DNA of 64,000 bases from an uncultured Gammaproteobacteria bacterium (GTDB lineage: Bacteria; Pseudomonadota; Gammaproteobacteria; Steroidobacterales; GCA-2729495), in the NCBI GenBank assembly GCA_937921935.1, contig CAKZWQ010000005.1:62001-126000 (forward strand), in the 5' to 3' direction. Shown piece after piece: positions 1 through 10,170 of the stretch. A program made the position numbers and the translations under genes. The first letter of the stretch is position 1. Every line of letters starts with the position of its first letter. The notes under the pieces are model-generated. The model was given only the letters and a program-made list of their open reading frames with translations. It had not been told where the DNA came from and ran no database searches.

Positions 1-270
1 CCGACTGTCGCGGGGCCCGGGTTCGTCCCAGGTATTGAATTCATCTGCTTCGCCGGCAACCACCTCCGGTGACTCGTCGGCGGGAGTGGCGACTTCGCCC
101 TCGGGTGGCTCCTCGGCCTCGAGCATGACGTTCTCGGCAAGGGCCTGCTCAAGCTGGGTATTAAGTTCCATCACGGGCATCTGCAGCAGCTTCAAGGCTT
201 GTTGTAGCTGCGGAGTCATGACCAGCTGCTGGCTGATTCGCAGCTGCAGTGACGGTTTCATTCCGCTCAT
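1..270 (-). CDS. rpoN: RNA polymerase sigma-54 factor, N-terminal part (runs off the window)
   Basis: Only about 90 N-terminal residues are present. They read MKPSLQLRI followed by a Gln/Leu-rich stretch ([18 protein letters not shown]), which is sigma-54 region I, the part contacted by AAA+ enhancer-binding proteins and the -12 promoter element. An acidic, proline-containing stretch typical of region II follows. Start: an ATG at 270 gives MSGMKPS; the ATG at 261 gives the family-typical MKPS start and may be the true one. The gene begins 2 bp after the lptB stop, the usual lptB-rpoN order. Its product should read the sigma-54 promoter of pilA at about 42.8 kb. Confidence 0.93.
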   Translation of the reverse strand, partial: MSGMKPSLQLRISQQLVMTPQLQQALKLLQMPVMELNTQLEQALAENVMLEAEEPPEGEVATPADESPEVVAGEADEFNTWDEPGPRDSR

Positions 271-272
271 GC

Positions 273-1016
273 CTAGAGCCTGAACTCTTCGCCCAGATAA
301 ACCTTGCGCACTTCCTGGTTATTCAGAATCTCGTCGGGCGGACCTTCTGCGATAACCGAGCCTTCACTCAAAATATAGGCGCGCTCACAAATACCCAGAG
401 TCTCGCGCACGTTGTGGTCGGTAATCAGCACACCGATGCCGCGGGCGGCCAGGTGGCGAATCGTGCGCTGGATATCCAGCACAGAGATAGGGTCTACCCC
501 CGCAAAAGGTTCATCCAGCAGGACGAAACGAGGCTCGGCCGCCAGGGCCCGGGCGATTTCCACGCGGCGGCGCTCACCGCCGGACAGGCTCATGCCCAGG
601 CTTGTGCGGACATGGCTGACATGCAGCTCATCGAGCAACTGCTCCAGCTGGCTCTCCCGATCTGCCCGCGCCAGGCCAGGGCGGGTTTCCAGGATCGCCA
701 TGACATTTTTTTCAACACTCAGCTTCCTGAAGACCGAGGCCTCCTGGGGCAGGTAGCCCACCCCCATGCGGGCCCGATGATGCATGGGCATATAGGTAAG
801 GTTCTGGCCGTCCAGGCTGATGCGTCCCGCATCGGCGGTAATCAGGCCCACCAGCATGTAAAAGGCCGTGGTTTTGCCGGCACCATTGGGTCCAAGCAGA
901 CCCACAACTTCACCGCTGCGAATTTCCAGGGAAATCTGGTTCACAACCTGGCGTAGCTTGAAGCGCTTGCTCAGCCCCTCGGCCCGCAGCGTGCTGGGTT
1001 GTGTTTCAGGAGCCAT
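273..1016 (-). CDS. lptB: LPS export ABC transporter ATPase LptB
   Basis: Cytoplasmic ATPase that powers LptFG-driven extraction of lipopolysaccharide from the inner membrane. The 247-residue length is normal. Visible motifs: Walker [10 protein letters not shown] (42-50), Q-loop YLPQE (88-92), ABC signature LSGGE (144-148), Walker B FVLLDEP (164-170) and the switch His201 in ITDHN. It overlaps the lptA stop by 11 bp and sits between lptA and rpoN, so the genes are probably co-transcribed. lptF and lptG are not in this window. Confidence 0.97.
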   Translation of the reverse strand: MAPETQPSTLRAEGLSKRFKLRQVVNQISLEIRSGEVVGLLGPNGAGKTTAFYMLVGLITADAGRISLDGQNLTYMPMHHRARMGVGYLPQEASVFRKLSVEKNVMAILETRPGLARADRESQLEQLLDELHVSHVRTSLGMSLSGGERRRVEIARALAAEPRFVLLDEPFAGVDPISVLDIQRTIRHLAARGIGVLITDHNVRETLGICERAYILSEGSVIAEGPPDEILNNQEVRKVYLGEEFRL

Positions 1017-1629
1017 CTTGGTCGGCGGACGGCTGAATTTTCATTCTCACCTGACCTTGTTCATCACCATCGGCAATGATGAATTCACGGGTCAGGTCAT
1101 AGGCGATCCGCGGCCCGGAGACTTCGTTGGCGCCATCGCTAACCCAGGCATCGTCAGTCATACGGATCAGATTTGTTTCCAGGTCATATTCCATGATCCG
1201 GGCGCGTCCCTCGGTGAGCTGCTCTTGGCCTTCTCGTTCCTGCTCGAATTTGGCCGGCTGCCCGGTAAGGCGGGCCGACTGCAGGCGGTGATTAAGAAAA
1301 CGTACCTGTGCCGCGTCCGACCACGCACGGGTATTGGCGCTCTGAATTACCACGTTGCCAGTAAACATCCAGACGCTGTCGTCGAAGTCTAGCCCGGTGG
1401 CGATGGCCTGGTCGGCACTGATGCCCATTGCGCCCTGGCGAATGGTCAGATCAGTGAAACTGAGCCTGTCATTGCGCCGGTCGAACTCCGACGAGGCGGC
1501 GTCCAGGCTGATGGGTGCGCTGCGATCAAAGTTGATACCCAGCTCTTCCTGCGCAGCCAAGGAAGTAGCGGCCGCAACAAGGCAGACCAAGGGCCAGCAA
1601 TTTCTAAGGCGTGAACGTCCCTGTGACAT
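1006..1629 (-). CDS. lptA: periplasmic LPS bridge protein LptA
   Basis: Periplasmic member of the OstA/LptA family, whose beta-jellyroll units polymerise into the bridge that carries LPS from LptC to LptD. The first 28 or so residues form a signal peptide (basic RSRLR, hydrophobic core, then SLAA before QEE). The mature part shows the repeated pattern of the family (DGxxxxFTGNVV-like segments and a C-terminal RVRMKI-like strand). The ATG at 1629 is preferred over a TTG at 1635. The 5' end overlaps lptC by 26 bp and the 3' end overlaps lptB by 11 bp, suggesting translational coupling. Confidence 0.92.
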   Translation of the reverse strand: MSQGRSRLRNCWPLVCLVAAATSLAAQEELGINFDRSAPISLDAASSEFDRRNDRLSFTDLTIRQGAMGISADQAIATGLDFDDSVWMFTGNVVIQSANTRAWSDAAQVRFLNHRLQSARLTGQPAKFEQEREGQEQLTEGRARIMEYDLETNLIRMTDDAWVSDGANEVSGPRIAYDLTREFIIADGDEQGQVRMKIQPSADQDGS

Positions 1630-2164
1630 CAGCAATCAACTGCAACCGGTCTTCCTTGAGAAACACGCGCATGCCGGTAGCGAAAACCTGATCACCATCC
1701 AGATCGATGGTGACGTCACTATCGGTATATGCAACGAAGGTGCGCGGATCAAGTTCCAGATAATCCGTGAGAATGCTTGCCTTGGCACCGTCTGACTCAC
1801 GGGTTACTGCCACCACCTCACCCGAAAGCCTCAGGATATCACCCTCGGGCGGCATTCTGCCTTTATCTGCCCGCAGTTCCCAAGGGACCGCTGCGCGCGG
1901 CTCGTACTCAAAAGCCACGTCCACGAGTTCCACTTCGCCGTCGCCCTGCAGCAGCTCACGGGTGTTGATCCGGTAAAGGAGTTCGCCGTCATCGCCGGTG
2001 CCGACGAGTTGTGCATCTTTCAGGTAATAACCGTCGCCCAGGATCGGCGCGGTTAGTCCAGGTGGTTTTTCATCTTCGACCCGGGAGAGCAGGATACCGC
2101 TGGCCACGGCGCCCGCGGCCAAAAGGAGCAGGGTCAGGCTGTTCAGGACGCCGGTGCGCTTCAG
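1604..2164 (-). CDS. lptC: LPS export membrane-anchored protein LptC, probably starting at CTG
   Basis: Bitopic inner-membrane protein that hands LPS from LptBFG to LptA. The periplasmic domain is recognisable (YYLKDAQLVGTGDDG, LRADKGRM, DYLELDPRTF). The only ATG/GTG/TTG codon available after the upstream in-frame stop is a TTG at 2122, which would start inside the membrane anchor. Starting at the CTG at 2164 gives a basic start and a full hydrophobic helix (residues about 5-25), and there is a GGAG motif 8 nt upstream. That CTG overlaps the kdsC stop as CTGA. The product would be 186 residues. Gene identity is firm; the CTG start is inference. Confidence 0.9.
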   Translation of the reverse strand: MKRTGVLNSLTLLLLAAGAVASGILLSRVEDEKPPGLTAPILGDGYYLKDAQLVGTGDDGELLYRINTRELLQGDGEVELVDVAFEYEPRAAVPWELRADKGRMPPEGDILRLSGEVVAVTRESDGAKASILTDYLELDPRTFVAYTDSDVTIDLDGDQVFATGMRVFLKEDRLQLIADVTGTFTP

Positions 2165-2676
2165 CTTCCGGTCTCCGTCCGGGCCCGGATCAGCAGATCA
2201 CAAAGCTCACGGACCGCGCCTCGTCCCCCGTCGCTGGGAGACTGCCAGTGAACCTGAGCGGTGACTGCCGGGTGTGCGTCAGCGGGCGCAAAGGCCAGTC
2301 CAACGGCGGCCATCAGGGCCAGGTCAGGAACATCGTCACCCATGCAGGCGATCGCAGAGAAGTCTTCAATCTGCAATTGGCGGGCGATTTCGTGCAGGGC
2401 GGGCAGTTTGTCCTCCTGACCGAGCACCGCATGCTGCACACCGAGTTCCTGCAGTCGCCTTTCCACCGCGGCGGAGCGGCGCCCGGAAATGACCGCGATA
2501 TCGCAGCCGTGGGCCATCAGTTGCTTCATGCCGTAGCCATCACGCACGTGAAAGGCTTTGGATTCTCCGCCCTGGCCGTCGTATAGCAGCCTGCCGTCCG
2601 TCAGCACGCCGTCAACATCCAGTACCAGCAGGCGAATGCTCGCCGCTTGCTGCATCAGCCTGGCGTCAGTCAGCAT
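2161..2676 (-). CDS. kdsC: 3-deoxy-D-manno-octulosonate 8-phosphate phosphatase KdsC
   Basis: HAD-superfamily phosphatase that removes phosphate from Kdo-8-P, the step before activation to CMP-Kdo for LPS inner-core synthesis. It has HAD motif I with Asp20 and Asp22 (LDVDGVLTDG), motif II (VISGR) and motif IV (GDDVPDL). At 171 residues it is the compact capless type that works as a tetramer. It lies 8 bp after kdsD and overlaps the putative CTG start of lptC. This is the standard kdsD-kdsC-lptC order. Confidence 0.96.
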   Translation of the reverse strand: MLTDARLMQQAASIRLLVLDVDGVLTDGRLLYDGQGGESKAFHVRDGYGMKQLMAHGCDIAVISGRRSAAVERRLQELGVQHAVLGQEDKLPALHEIARQLQIEDFSAIACMGDDVPDLALMAAVGLAFAPADAHPAVTAQVHWQSPSDGGRGAVRELCDLLIRARTETGS

Positions 2677-2684
2677 GGTCGGCC

Positions 2685-3671
2685 CTAAACAACGCCTGCC
2701 CGCAGCAGGTCATGTACATGCAGGGCACCGACCAGTTGTTGCTCGGCATCGACCACCAGCAAGGCCGTGATTTTGTTCTGTTCAAGTGCCAGCAGAGCCT
2801 CAGCGGCCAGTTCTTCAGGGCGCGCTGTGCGGCAACCTTCTGTCATGACCTCGCGCATGGGCGTGGATTGCAGATCCAGTTTGCCGTCCAGGGCGCGGCG
2901 CAGATCGCCGTCGGTGAAAATACCTGCGACCTGGCCAGACCCGTTGACGACGGCGGTCATGCCGAGGTTCTTGCGAGTCATTTCCATCAGACCGTCGCTC
3001 AGGGGCGCGTCCTCATGGACCTGGGGGAGCTGCTCACCTGTCTGCATCAGATCGCCCACATGCAGCAGCAGGCGGCGCCCCAGGGAGCCACCGGGATGGG
3101 ACAGGGCAAAATCTTCGCGCGTAAAGCCGCGGCTCTCCAGCAGGGCCACGGCCAGGGCATCGCCCATGGCCAGGGTGGCTGTCGTGCTAGCCGTGGGGGC
3201 GAGATTCAGGGGGCAGGCTTCTTCCTGCACGCCGGTATCCAGGGCCACGTCGGCCGCTTTGCCCAGGGTTGAATCCATGTCACCGGTCATGGTGATCAGG
3301 GGCACGGCCAGGCGTTTGAGCAGGGGGAGGATGGTAATGATCTCCCCCGTTTCGCCTGAGTTGGACAAGGCCAGTACCAGGTCCTTGGCTGTGATCATGC
3401 CCAGGTCACCGTGGCTGGCTTCCCCGGGGTGAACGAAAAATGCCGGGGTACCTGTGCTGGCCAGGGTGGCGGCCAGCTTGCCGGCGATATGCCCGGATTT
3501 GCCCATGCCCGTTACGACCACCCGACCGTGGCAGTCCAGGCAGAGTTGGCAGGCGCGGGCAAAATCTTCGCCGATGCGTGGCGCCAGATCGCGAATTGCC
3601 TGAGCCTCTACTTCCAGGACCCTGAGGGCATAGGTCTGTAGTTCCTTCGGGCTGGGTGCCGCAGTGCTCAT
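2685..3671 (-). CDS. kdsD: D-arabinose 5-phosphate isomerase KdsD
   Basis: Interconverts ribulose-5-P and arabinose-5-P, the first committed step toward Kdo. An N-terminal SIS domain carries GMGKSGHIAGK and the SNSGETGE sugar-phosphate loop, and two CBS domains follow (about residues 205-328). The start is taken at the ATG at 3671 (MSTAAPSP), giving 328 residues, the length of E. coli KdsD; the open frame extends upstream into yrbG without homology. It begins 7 bp after the yrbG stop. Confidence 0.96.
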   Translation of the reverse strand: MSTAAPSPKELQTYALRVLEVEAQAIRDLAPRIGEDFARACQLCLDCHGRVVVTGMGKSGHIAGKLAATLASTGTPAFFVHPGEASHGDLGMITAKDLVLALSNSGETGEIITILPLLKRLAVPLITMTGDMDSTLGKAADVALDTGVQEEACPLNLAPTASTTATLAMGDALAVALLESRGFTREDFALSHPGGSLGRRLLLHVGDLMQTGEQLPQVHEDAPLSDGLMEMTRKNLGMTAVVNGSGQVAGIFTDGDLRRALDGKLDLQSTPMREVMTEGCRTARPEELAAEALLALEQNKITALLVVDAEQQLVGALHVHDLLRAGVV

Positions 3672-3678
3672 GGGTGAT

Positions 3679-4644
3679 CTATAGGGCCGAGACAACAAGG
3701 TAAGTGAGGTAAACAAGGAAGCCTGCCAGCAGCATAAAGCCGGCGGCGCGACGCACCTCAATGATATCGTCGTCATTGTACGCGAAGAAGAAAAATACCA
3801 GCGTAAAGCCGAGCATGATGGGCAGATGTATCAGCACTGCATCCGGATCCAGCTGTGCAGGACTCAGTGTGCCGGCAACCCCGATCACCGCAAGCGTATT
3901 GAAGGTATTGGAGCCGATAACATTGCCCAGGGCGAGACCGTGCTCGCCCTTGCGCGCGCTGACCACCGACACAGCCAGTTCCGGCAGGCTGGTGCCAATG
4001 GCAACAATGGTCAGACCGATCAGCAGATCGCTGATACCCAGGGCGCGGGCCAGGCTCTGGCTGCCCCAGACCAGGGCCTCTGAGCCCACGGCCAGAGCCG
4101 TCAGGCCTATTACGATCGAAAACACCGCGCGGCTCATAGTGATGTCGGCCGGGATTTCAGCAGCATACTCGGCCTCGATGGGATCTTTACCGCGCGAACG
4201 TTGCCCCAGGCGCAGCACCCACCACATGAAGATCACCAGCCCGCCGAGCAGGAGCAGGCCATCGAGCCGGCTAAGGAACTGATCGGGGAACAGCAGCACC
4301 GGCGATATGCTGACGGCAAGCATGACGGGCAGTTCGCTGCGAATGGTGGGGGAGCGGACGCGCAGCGGGCAGATAATGGCTGCGATAGCGGTGACCATGC
4401 CGATATTCGCGATATTGGAGCCCAGGGCATTGGCCACAGCCAGATCCGGCGAGCCGGACAGGGCTGCGGCGACGGCCACCAGCACTTCGGGCAGGGAAGT
4501 TGCAAAGCCCAGTACGGTGAGGCCGATGAGCAGCGGCGGAATGCCGAGCTGCCGGGCGGTTACGCCAGCCCCCAGCACAACGCGATCAGCGCCCCAGGCG
4601 AGGAGCACCAGACCGGCGATAATGGCTAGAGAGTCGTCAAGCAT
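3679..4644 (-). CDS. yrbG: CaCA-family Ca2+/Na+ antiporter YrbG
   Basis: Multi-pass inner-membrane cation/Ca2+ exchanger with the two inverted Na_Ca_ex repeats. Each carries an alpha-repeat motif (GFATSLPEVLVAV and AIGTSLPELAVSV), separated by a hydrophilic loop rich in Arg, Lys and Glu. About 10 membrane helices are expected in 321 residues. Start: ATG at 4644 (MLDDSLAI). A perfect TATAAT lies 7 nt upstream of this ATG on the same strand, and no Shine-Dalgarno motif is visible, so the mRNA may be leaderless. It is the first gene of the kds-lpt block. The physiological ion is not known for this family member. Confidence 0.9.
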   Translation of the reverse strand: MLDDSLAIIAGLVLLAWGADRVVLGAGVTARQLGIPPLLIGLTVLGFATSLPEVLVAVAAALSGSPDLAVANALGSNIANIGMVTAIAAIICPLRVRSPTIRSELPVMLAVSISPVLLFPDQFLSRLDGLLLLGGLVIFMWWVLRLGQRSRGKDPIEAEYAAEIPADITMSRAVFSIVIGLTALAVGSEALVWGSQSLARALGISDLLIGLTIVAIGTSLPELAVSVVSARKGEHGLALGNVIGSNTFNTLAVIGVAGTLSPAQLDPDAVLIHLPIMLGFTLVFFFFAYNDDDIIEVRRAAGFMLLAGFLVYLTYLVVSAL

Positions 4645-4651
4645 GGCGGCG

Positions 4652-4659
4652 ATTATAAT
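4652..4659. promoter_or_regulatory. palindromic ATTATAAT: shared -10 candidate for divergent yrbG and ibaG
   Basis: The 47-bp gap between yrbG (minus) and ibaG (plus) holds the perfect palindrome ATTATAAT, so TATAAT reads on both strands. On the minus strand it ends 7 nt before the yrbG ATG. On the plus strand transcription would start near 4666, leaving a leader of about 26 nt before ibaG. I see no good -35 box for either direction (the best is TTCACT at 19-bp spacing for yrbG). Candidate only. Confidence 0.45.
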
Positions 4660-4691
4660 GACGCGCCCCACGCCACAGTGAACCTGCGTTT

Positions 4692-6211
<1,520 letters not shown>

Positions 6212-6255
6212 TTCGCGGACCGCGCGCTTGGTAGGCAAGTTTCCAATGCCGTGTG

Positions 6256-6261
6256 TATAAT
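6256..6261 (+). promoter_or_regulatory. candidate -10 box (TATAAT) for petABC
   Basis: A perfect TATAAT lies in the 179-bp murA-petA gap, about 130 bp before petA. The nearest -35-like hexamer (TTGGTA, 6228-6233) is 22 bp away, too far to be ideal, so the -35 is unresolved. If used, the petABC mRNA would have a leader of about 120 nt. Confidence 0.45.
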
Positions 6262-6335
6262 TCGTGCGCTTTTTCAACGCTCGCTGGCTTTGCCATTCTT
6301 AGCGGGCGCTTTACCAGTCCAGGCTCGTCCGGGGC

Positions 6336-6373
6336 GCTGGCCCCTTAAGGGACCAGCCACGCGGACCAGCCAC
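6336..6373 (+). repeat. hairpin and 11-bp tandem repeat in the petA leader
   Basis: GGACCAGCCAC occurs twice, at 6350-6360 and 6363-6373 (13-bp period), ending just before the petA Shine-Dalgarno sequence. An upstream GCTGG (6336-6340) can pair with CCAGC of either copy. With the first it forms a hairpin (GCTGG, CCC/GGG with a mismatch, TTAA loop). Two mutually exclusive stems are therefore possible in the leader. Function unknown. Confidence 0.5.
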
Positions 6374-6390
6374 TTTGGAGGAATAACTGC

Positions 6391-6984
6391 ATGAGCGATG
6401 AGTCGGGACTCAGCCGACGCCGCTTTCTGACCGCGGCTACCACCGTGGTTGGCGTAACGGGTGCAGCCTTTACCGCAGTGCCGTTTGTCGCTTCCTGGAA
6501 GCCGAGTGCCCGGGCCAAGGCCCTGGGAGCCTCGATTCAGGTGGATATCAGCAAACTGGAGACGGGCGCCATGCTCCGGGTGGAATGGCGGGGCCGGCCC
6601 GTTTGGGTGCTGCGGCGCTCGCCGGAAATGCTGGCGCGCATGGAGAGTTCACCGGCGGATCTGAGCGATCCGGATTCCGTCGAGTCGGAGCAGCCCAGCT
6701 ATGCGCAAAACCAGACCCGCTCCGTCCAGCCCGAGGTGCTCGTGGTCGTTGGAACCTGCACCCACTTAGGCTGTGCACCCATCGAGCGCTTTGACGTGGC
6801 TCCTGAAGATCTGGGCCCGGACTGGGCCGGTGGCTTCTACTGCCCCTGCCACGGCTCAAAATTTGATCTGGCAGGCCGCGTCTACGCGGGCGTGCCGGCG
6901 CCGACTAACCTGCCGATTCCGCCCTATCGTTATATTGACGACAACCTGCTGATAATTGGCGATGACACAGGAGCAGCCGCATGA
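6391..6984 (+). CDS. petA: ubiquinol-cytochrome c reductase Rieske iron-sulfur subunit
   Basis: Rieske subunit of the cytochrome bc1 complex, taking one electron from ubiquinol to cytochrome c1. The N-terminus carries a twin-arginine signal/anchor ([11 protein letters not shown], then a hydrophobic helix to about residue 34). The [2Fe-2S] ligands are in CTHLGC (Cys123, His125, Cys128) and CPCHGS (Cys151, Cys153, His154). Cys128 and Cys153 should form the cluster disulfide. The 197-residue length is typical. A strong GGAGG precedes the ATG. The stop overlaps the petB start as ATGA. Confidence 0.97.
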   Translation: MSDESGLSRRRFLTAATTVVGVTGAAFTAVPFVASWKPSARAKALGASIQVDISKLETGAMLRVEWRGRPVWVLRRSPEMLARMESSPADLSDPDSVESEQPSYAQNQTRSVQPEVLVVVGTCTHLGCAPIERFDVAPEDLGPDWAGGFYCPCHGSKFDLAGRVYAGVPAPTNLPIPPYRYIDDNLLIIGDDTGAAA

Positions 6985-8243
6985 GTTCTGCGCGCTCAGA
7001 AGCCGCGAGCGGCGCCAGTCGTTCCTCGGGCCTGCTTGACTGGATTGATGCCCGCTTCCCCTTGAGCAAAATGCTCAAGGAGCACGCCACCGAGTACTAC
7101 GCGGCGAAAAACTTCAACGTCTGGTATGTCTTCGGCGTGCTGGCCATGGTGGTTCTGATCATCCAGTTGCTCACGGGCATTTTCCTGACCATGAGCTACA
7201 AGCCGTCAGCTGAGGATGCCTTTGCGTCCGTTGAGTACATCATGCGTGACGTGGAGTGGGGCTGGCTTATTCGCTATATCCATTCAACCGGCGCCTCGGC
7301 ATTCTTCATCGTGGTCTACCTGCATATGTTCCGGGGCATGATGTACGGCTCATACAAAGCGCCGCGTGAACTGCTGTGGATCATCGGCATGCTGATCTAC
7401 CTCGCCCTGATGGCGGAAGCTTTTATGGGTTATCTGTTGCCCTGGGGTCAGATGTCTTACTGGGGTGCCCAGGTGATCGTTTCCCTGTTCGGTGCCGTGC
7501 CCGCTGTGGGCGATGCACTGGTCGAGTGGATTCGAGGCGACTATTTCATCTCCGATATCACCCTGAATCGCTTTTTTGCCTTGCACGTGATTGCCGTACC
7601 CCTGGCCCTGGTCATGCTGGTGGTTATGCACATCCTGGCGCTGCATGAGACTGGCTCGCTGGGTCCGGACGGCATCGAAATCAAACAGAACAAGGGTCCG
7701 GACGGCATTCCCCTGGACGGCGTGGCCTTTCATCCCTACCTGACCTCCAAGGATCTGGTGGCCATCGTGGTGTTCCTGATCCTGTTCTCGGCCGTCGTGT
7801 TCTTCGCCCCGGAAATGGGTGGTTACTTTCTTGAGCACGCCAACTTTGAGCCGGCCAATCGACTGAAGACACCAGAGCATATTGCGCCGGTTTGGTACTT
7901 CACACCTTTCTACGCAATCCTGCGCGCTGTGCCCAGCAAGGGCCTTGGCGCTCTGCTAATGGGGCTGGCCATTGTCGCGCTGTTTCTGCTGCCGTGGCTG
8001 GACCGCTGCAAGGTGAAGTCAATTCGCTATCGTGGCTGGATATTCAAAGTCGCCCTGATGCTTTTTGCCATCAGTTTCCTGGCCCTTGGATACCTGGGCC
8101 TGCAGCCGGCAACGGAACCTGTCTTTGTTTATGCGGCCCGAATCTTTACGGCGCTCTATTTCGCATTTTTCCTCTTTATGCCTGTGTATACGAGGCTGGA
8201 AAAAACCAAACCCGTGCCTGAACGGGTCGTGTATCACGGGTAG
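6981..8243 (+). CDS. petB: cytochrome b of the bc1 complex
   Basis: Membrane subunit carrying haems bL and bH and both quinone sites. At 420 residues it is a full-length bacterial cytochrome b. Family segments include [20 protein letters not shown] (haem-ligating His in helix B), [15 protein letters not shown] (Qo region), [17 protein letters not shown] (helix D His residues) and the [19 protein letters not shown] segment of the Qo site. Start overlaps petA by 4 bp, so the two are translationally coupled. petC follows after 8 bp. Confidence 0.97.
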   Translation: MSSARSEAASGASRSSGLLDWIDARFPLSKMLKEHATEYYAAKNFNVWYVFGVLAMVVLIIQLLTGIFLTMSYKPSAEDAFASVEYIMRDVEWGWLIRYIHSTGASAFFIVVYLHMFRGMMYGSYKAPRELLWIIGMLIYLALMAEAFMGYLLPWGQMSYWGAQVIVSLFGAVPAVGDALVEWIRGDYFISDITLNRFFALHVIAVPLALVMLVVMHILALHETGSLGPDGIEIKQNKGPDGIPLDGVAFHPYLTSKDLVAIVVFLILFSAVVFFAPEMGGYFLEHANFEPANRLKTPEHIAPVWYFTPFYAILRAVPSKGLGALLMGLAIVALFLLPWLDRCKVKSIRYRGWIFKVALMLFAISFLALGYLGLQPATEPVFVYAARIFTALYFAFFLFMPVYTRLEKTKPVPERVVYHG

Positions 8244-8251
8244 CTCTGCGG

Positions 8252-9007
8252 ATGTTTAACAAGATGATTTCCCCAAGGAGTTCCTTGCTGGCTATGGCTG
8301 CGGTCGTGATGTTATTGCCCGTGACCGGATTCGCCGCTGGCGCGGGCGCGGTTCTGCAACCGGCAAATAATGACCTGAGCAATCTGCCCTCCCTGCAAAG
8401 GGGCGCACGTAACTTCGTGAACTATTGCATGGGTTGTCACTCAGCCAAATATGTTCGCTACAACAGGCTGGGTGCGGATCTGAGTATCAGCGATGATCAG
8501 ATGATCAATAATCTGATGTTCGCGGCCGAGAAGACGACAGAGACCATGACTGTTGCCATGCCGGCCGACGATGCGGCCCGCTGGTTCGGGCAGGCGCCAC
8601 CGGATCTGAGTCTGGTTGCGCGCAGCCTGGGCACCGACCATATTTATACTTTCCTGCGGACTTTTTATGTCGAGGAAGGGAGCCCGACAGGGGCCAACAA
8701 CCTGGTCCTGGCCAATGCCAGTATGCCCAACGTGCTCTGGTCTTTGCAGGGCGAGCAGCGCCTGGTTGTGGAGACGGATGCAGAGGGTCACAAAAATAGT
8801 CGTCTGGAACTGGTCTCGCCCGGTAGCCTGTCACCCGAAGAGTTTGATCAGTTCGTGCGCGATATCGTGAATTTCCTGGACTACGTCGGCGAACCCATGC
8901 AGCTGGAACGTCAGCGCCTGGGGGGCTGGGTGATTGCATTTTTGCTGGTCTTCGGCGTGTTTGCCTACCTGCTGAAAGAAGAGATCTGGACTGACATAGA
9001 AAAATAG
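8252..9007 (+). CDS. petC: cytochrome c1 of the bc1 complex
   Basis: Haem c-bearing subunit that passes electrons from the Rieske protein to soluble cytochrome c. It has a cleavable signal peptide (residues 1 to about 29), the covalent haem motif CMGCH (Cys59, Cys62, His63), the ASMPNVLW segment that supplies the Met axial ligand, and a C-terminal membrane anchor (WVIAFLLVFGVFAYLLKEEIW). The length of 251 residues fits. It completes the three-gene petABC operon; hairpins follow immediately after the stop. Confidence 0.96.
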   Translation: MFNKMISPRSSLLAMAAVVMLLPVTGFAAGAGAVLQPANNDLSNLPSLQRGARNFVNYCMGCHSAKYVRYNRLGADLSISDDQMINNLMFAAEKTTETMTVAMPADDAARWFGQAPPDLSLVARSLGTDHIYTFLRTFYVEEGSPTGANNLVLANASMPNVLWSLQGEQRLVVETDAEGHKNSRLELVSPGSLSPEEFDQFVRDIVNFLDYVGEPMQLERQRLGGWVIAFLLVFGVFAYLLKEEIWTDIEK

Positions 9008-9103
9008 TCGCGCGGGCCAGTAACGGCCGCGCGAACCGTATGGCATAGCCGCCCTTGAGGGTGGCGAAGTCATTAATTGCAGATTGACCGGGCGTATCGC
9101 CCG
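9008..9103 (+). other. petC-sspA intergenic region with three hairpins
   Basis: The 115-bp gap holds three successive inverted repeats. 9008-9034 is TCGCGCGG(G)CC / GGCCGCGCGA with a short loop, starting directly after the petC stop. About 9048-9065 is GCCGCCC TTGA GGGTGGC with one G-U pair. About 9089-9103 is CGGGCG TAT CGCCCG, perfect. None has a T-tract, so intrinsic termination is doubtful; mRNA 3'-end protection or partial attenuation before sspA is possible. I could not identify a clear sspA promoter here. Confidence 0.55.
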
Positions 9104-9122
9104 CGGCTTAGGGGCCTGATCA

Positions 9123-9722
9123 ATGATGCTCTACTCGAGCCCAACTTGTTTCCATAGCCATCGCACCCGACTGGTGCTGGCCGAAAAGAACATCACCATG
9201 GATATCGTGAATGTTCAGGGTCCGGACTTGCCGGAAGACTTGCGTGATTTGAACCCGTATCACAGTGTGCCGACCCTGGTAGACCGTGACCTGGTGCTCT
9301 ATGACTCCCGCGTCATTATCGAGTACCTGGACGAGCGTTTTCCGCATCCGCCGCTGATGCCGGTCGATCCGGTCACGCGAGCCCAGTTCCGGCTTGCTCT
9401 GTATCGCATCGAGCGTGACTGGTATGGCCTGGGCGAGGAGCTGGAAGCAGCGACGGACAGCAAGCAGGCATCTCGGTTACGCAAGATGCTGCGCGAAAGT
9501 ATTCTATCGAGCGCGGAAGTGTTCAGCGCGCGCCGTTTCTTCCTCAGCGAAGAATTCTCGCTGGTGGACTGCACTATCGCGCCTTTGCTGTGGCGGCTGT
9601 CGGTCTACAACGTAGACCTTGGCGAGGCGGGAGCCCCCGTCGTCAAGTACATGGATGACGTTTTCTCGCGCCGTTCCTTCCAGGATAGTCTTACTGAACT
9701 CGAACACGAGATGCATCAGTAA
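9123..9722 (+). CDS. sspA: stringent starvation protein A (GST-fold RNA polymerase-associated protein)
   Basis: Glutathione-S-transferase-fold protein that binds RNA polymerase and alters sigma-70 promoter use in stationary phase. The N-terminal thioredoxin-like domain begins MMLYSSPTCFHSHRTRLVLAEK, with the family's PYHSVPTLVDRDLVLYDSRVIIEYLDERFPHPPLMPVDP core; an all-helical C-terminal domain follows. At 199 residues it is slightly shorter than the E. coli protein. An AGGGG motif lies about 8 nt before the ATG. It is paired with sspB 8 bp downstream, the conserved arrangement after petABC in many gammaproteobacteria. Confidence 0.95.
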   Translation: MMLYSSPTCFHSHRTRLVLAEKNITMDIVNVQGPDLPEDLRDLNPYHSVPTLVDRDLVLYDSRVIIEYLDERFPHPPLMPVDPVTRAQFRLALYRIERDWYGLGEELEAATDSKQASRLRKMLRESILSSAEVFSARRFFLSEEFSLVDCTIAPLLWRLSVYNVDLGEAGAPVVKYMDDVFSRRSFQDSLTELEHEMHQ

Positions 9723-9730
9723 GCGCAGAT

Positions 9731-10135
9731 ATGAGTGCCATCAGTACCTCCCAGCATCCGTACCTGCTTCGTGCAATGCACGAGTGGATGACGGATAACG
9801 GCGATACGCCCCACATTGTGGTGGATGCCCAGGGTGAAGGGGTCGACGTGCCGGAGCAGTTCATCACGGACGGCAAAATTATCCTGAACGTCAGCTATGC
9901 GGCCGTCCGTGATCTCCAGCTGGGTAATGAAGAAATCAGTTTCGAAGCCCGCTTTGGCGGGGTGCCCAATATCGTGCGTGTTCCTGTCGCCGCTATTCTG
10001 GGTATTTATGCCCGCGAAACGGGCCGGGGCATGATTTTTTCCATCCAGCAAGACAGCGAAGTTTCACCGCCCGAAGATGTGGACGGCGATTCGCCACCCA
10101 CCGGCGGTCGACCGCATCTGAAGGTCGTCAAATAG
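9731..10135 (+). CDS. sspB: ClpXP protease specificity-enhancing factor SspB
   Basis: Adaptor that tethers ssrA-tagged proteins to ClpXP. The folded substrate-binding domain covers about residues 1-108 (YLLRAMHEWMTDNGDTPHIVVD, NVSYAAVRDLQLGNEEISFEARFGG). A disordered acidic/proline linker follows, ending in the ClpX-binding tail RPHLKVVK, equivalent to the C-terminal XB motif of E. coli SspB. It is the last gene of the pet-ssp block and converges on yraN with 35 bp between stops. Confidence 0.96.
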   Translation: MSAISTSQHPYLLRAMHEWMTDNGDTPHIVVDAQGEGVDVPEQFITDGKIILNVSYAAVRDLQLGNEEISFEARFGGVPNIVRVPVAAILGIYARETGRGMIFSIQQDSEVSPPEDVDGDSPPTGGRPHLKVVK

Positions 10136-10170
10136 CCATCGTCGTGACGGGCCGGCCCTGGCCCCTCGGC

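Noticed and set aside
1777-2016. Open reading frames antisense to lptC and many other core genes
   Set aside because: They are shadows of GC-rich coding regions, with no ribosome-binding site, family resemblance or codon pattern of their own. The same applies across the window.
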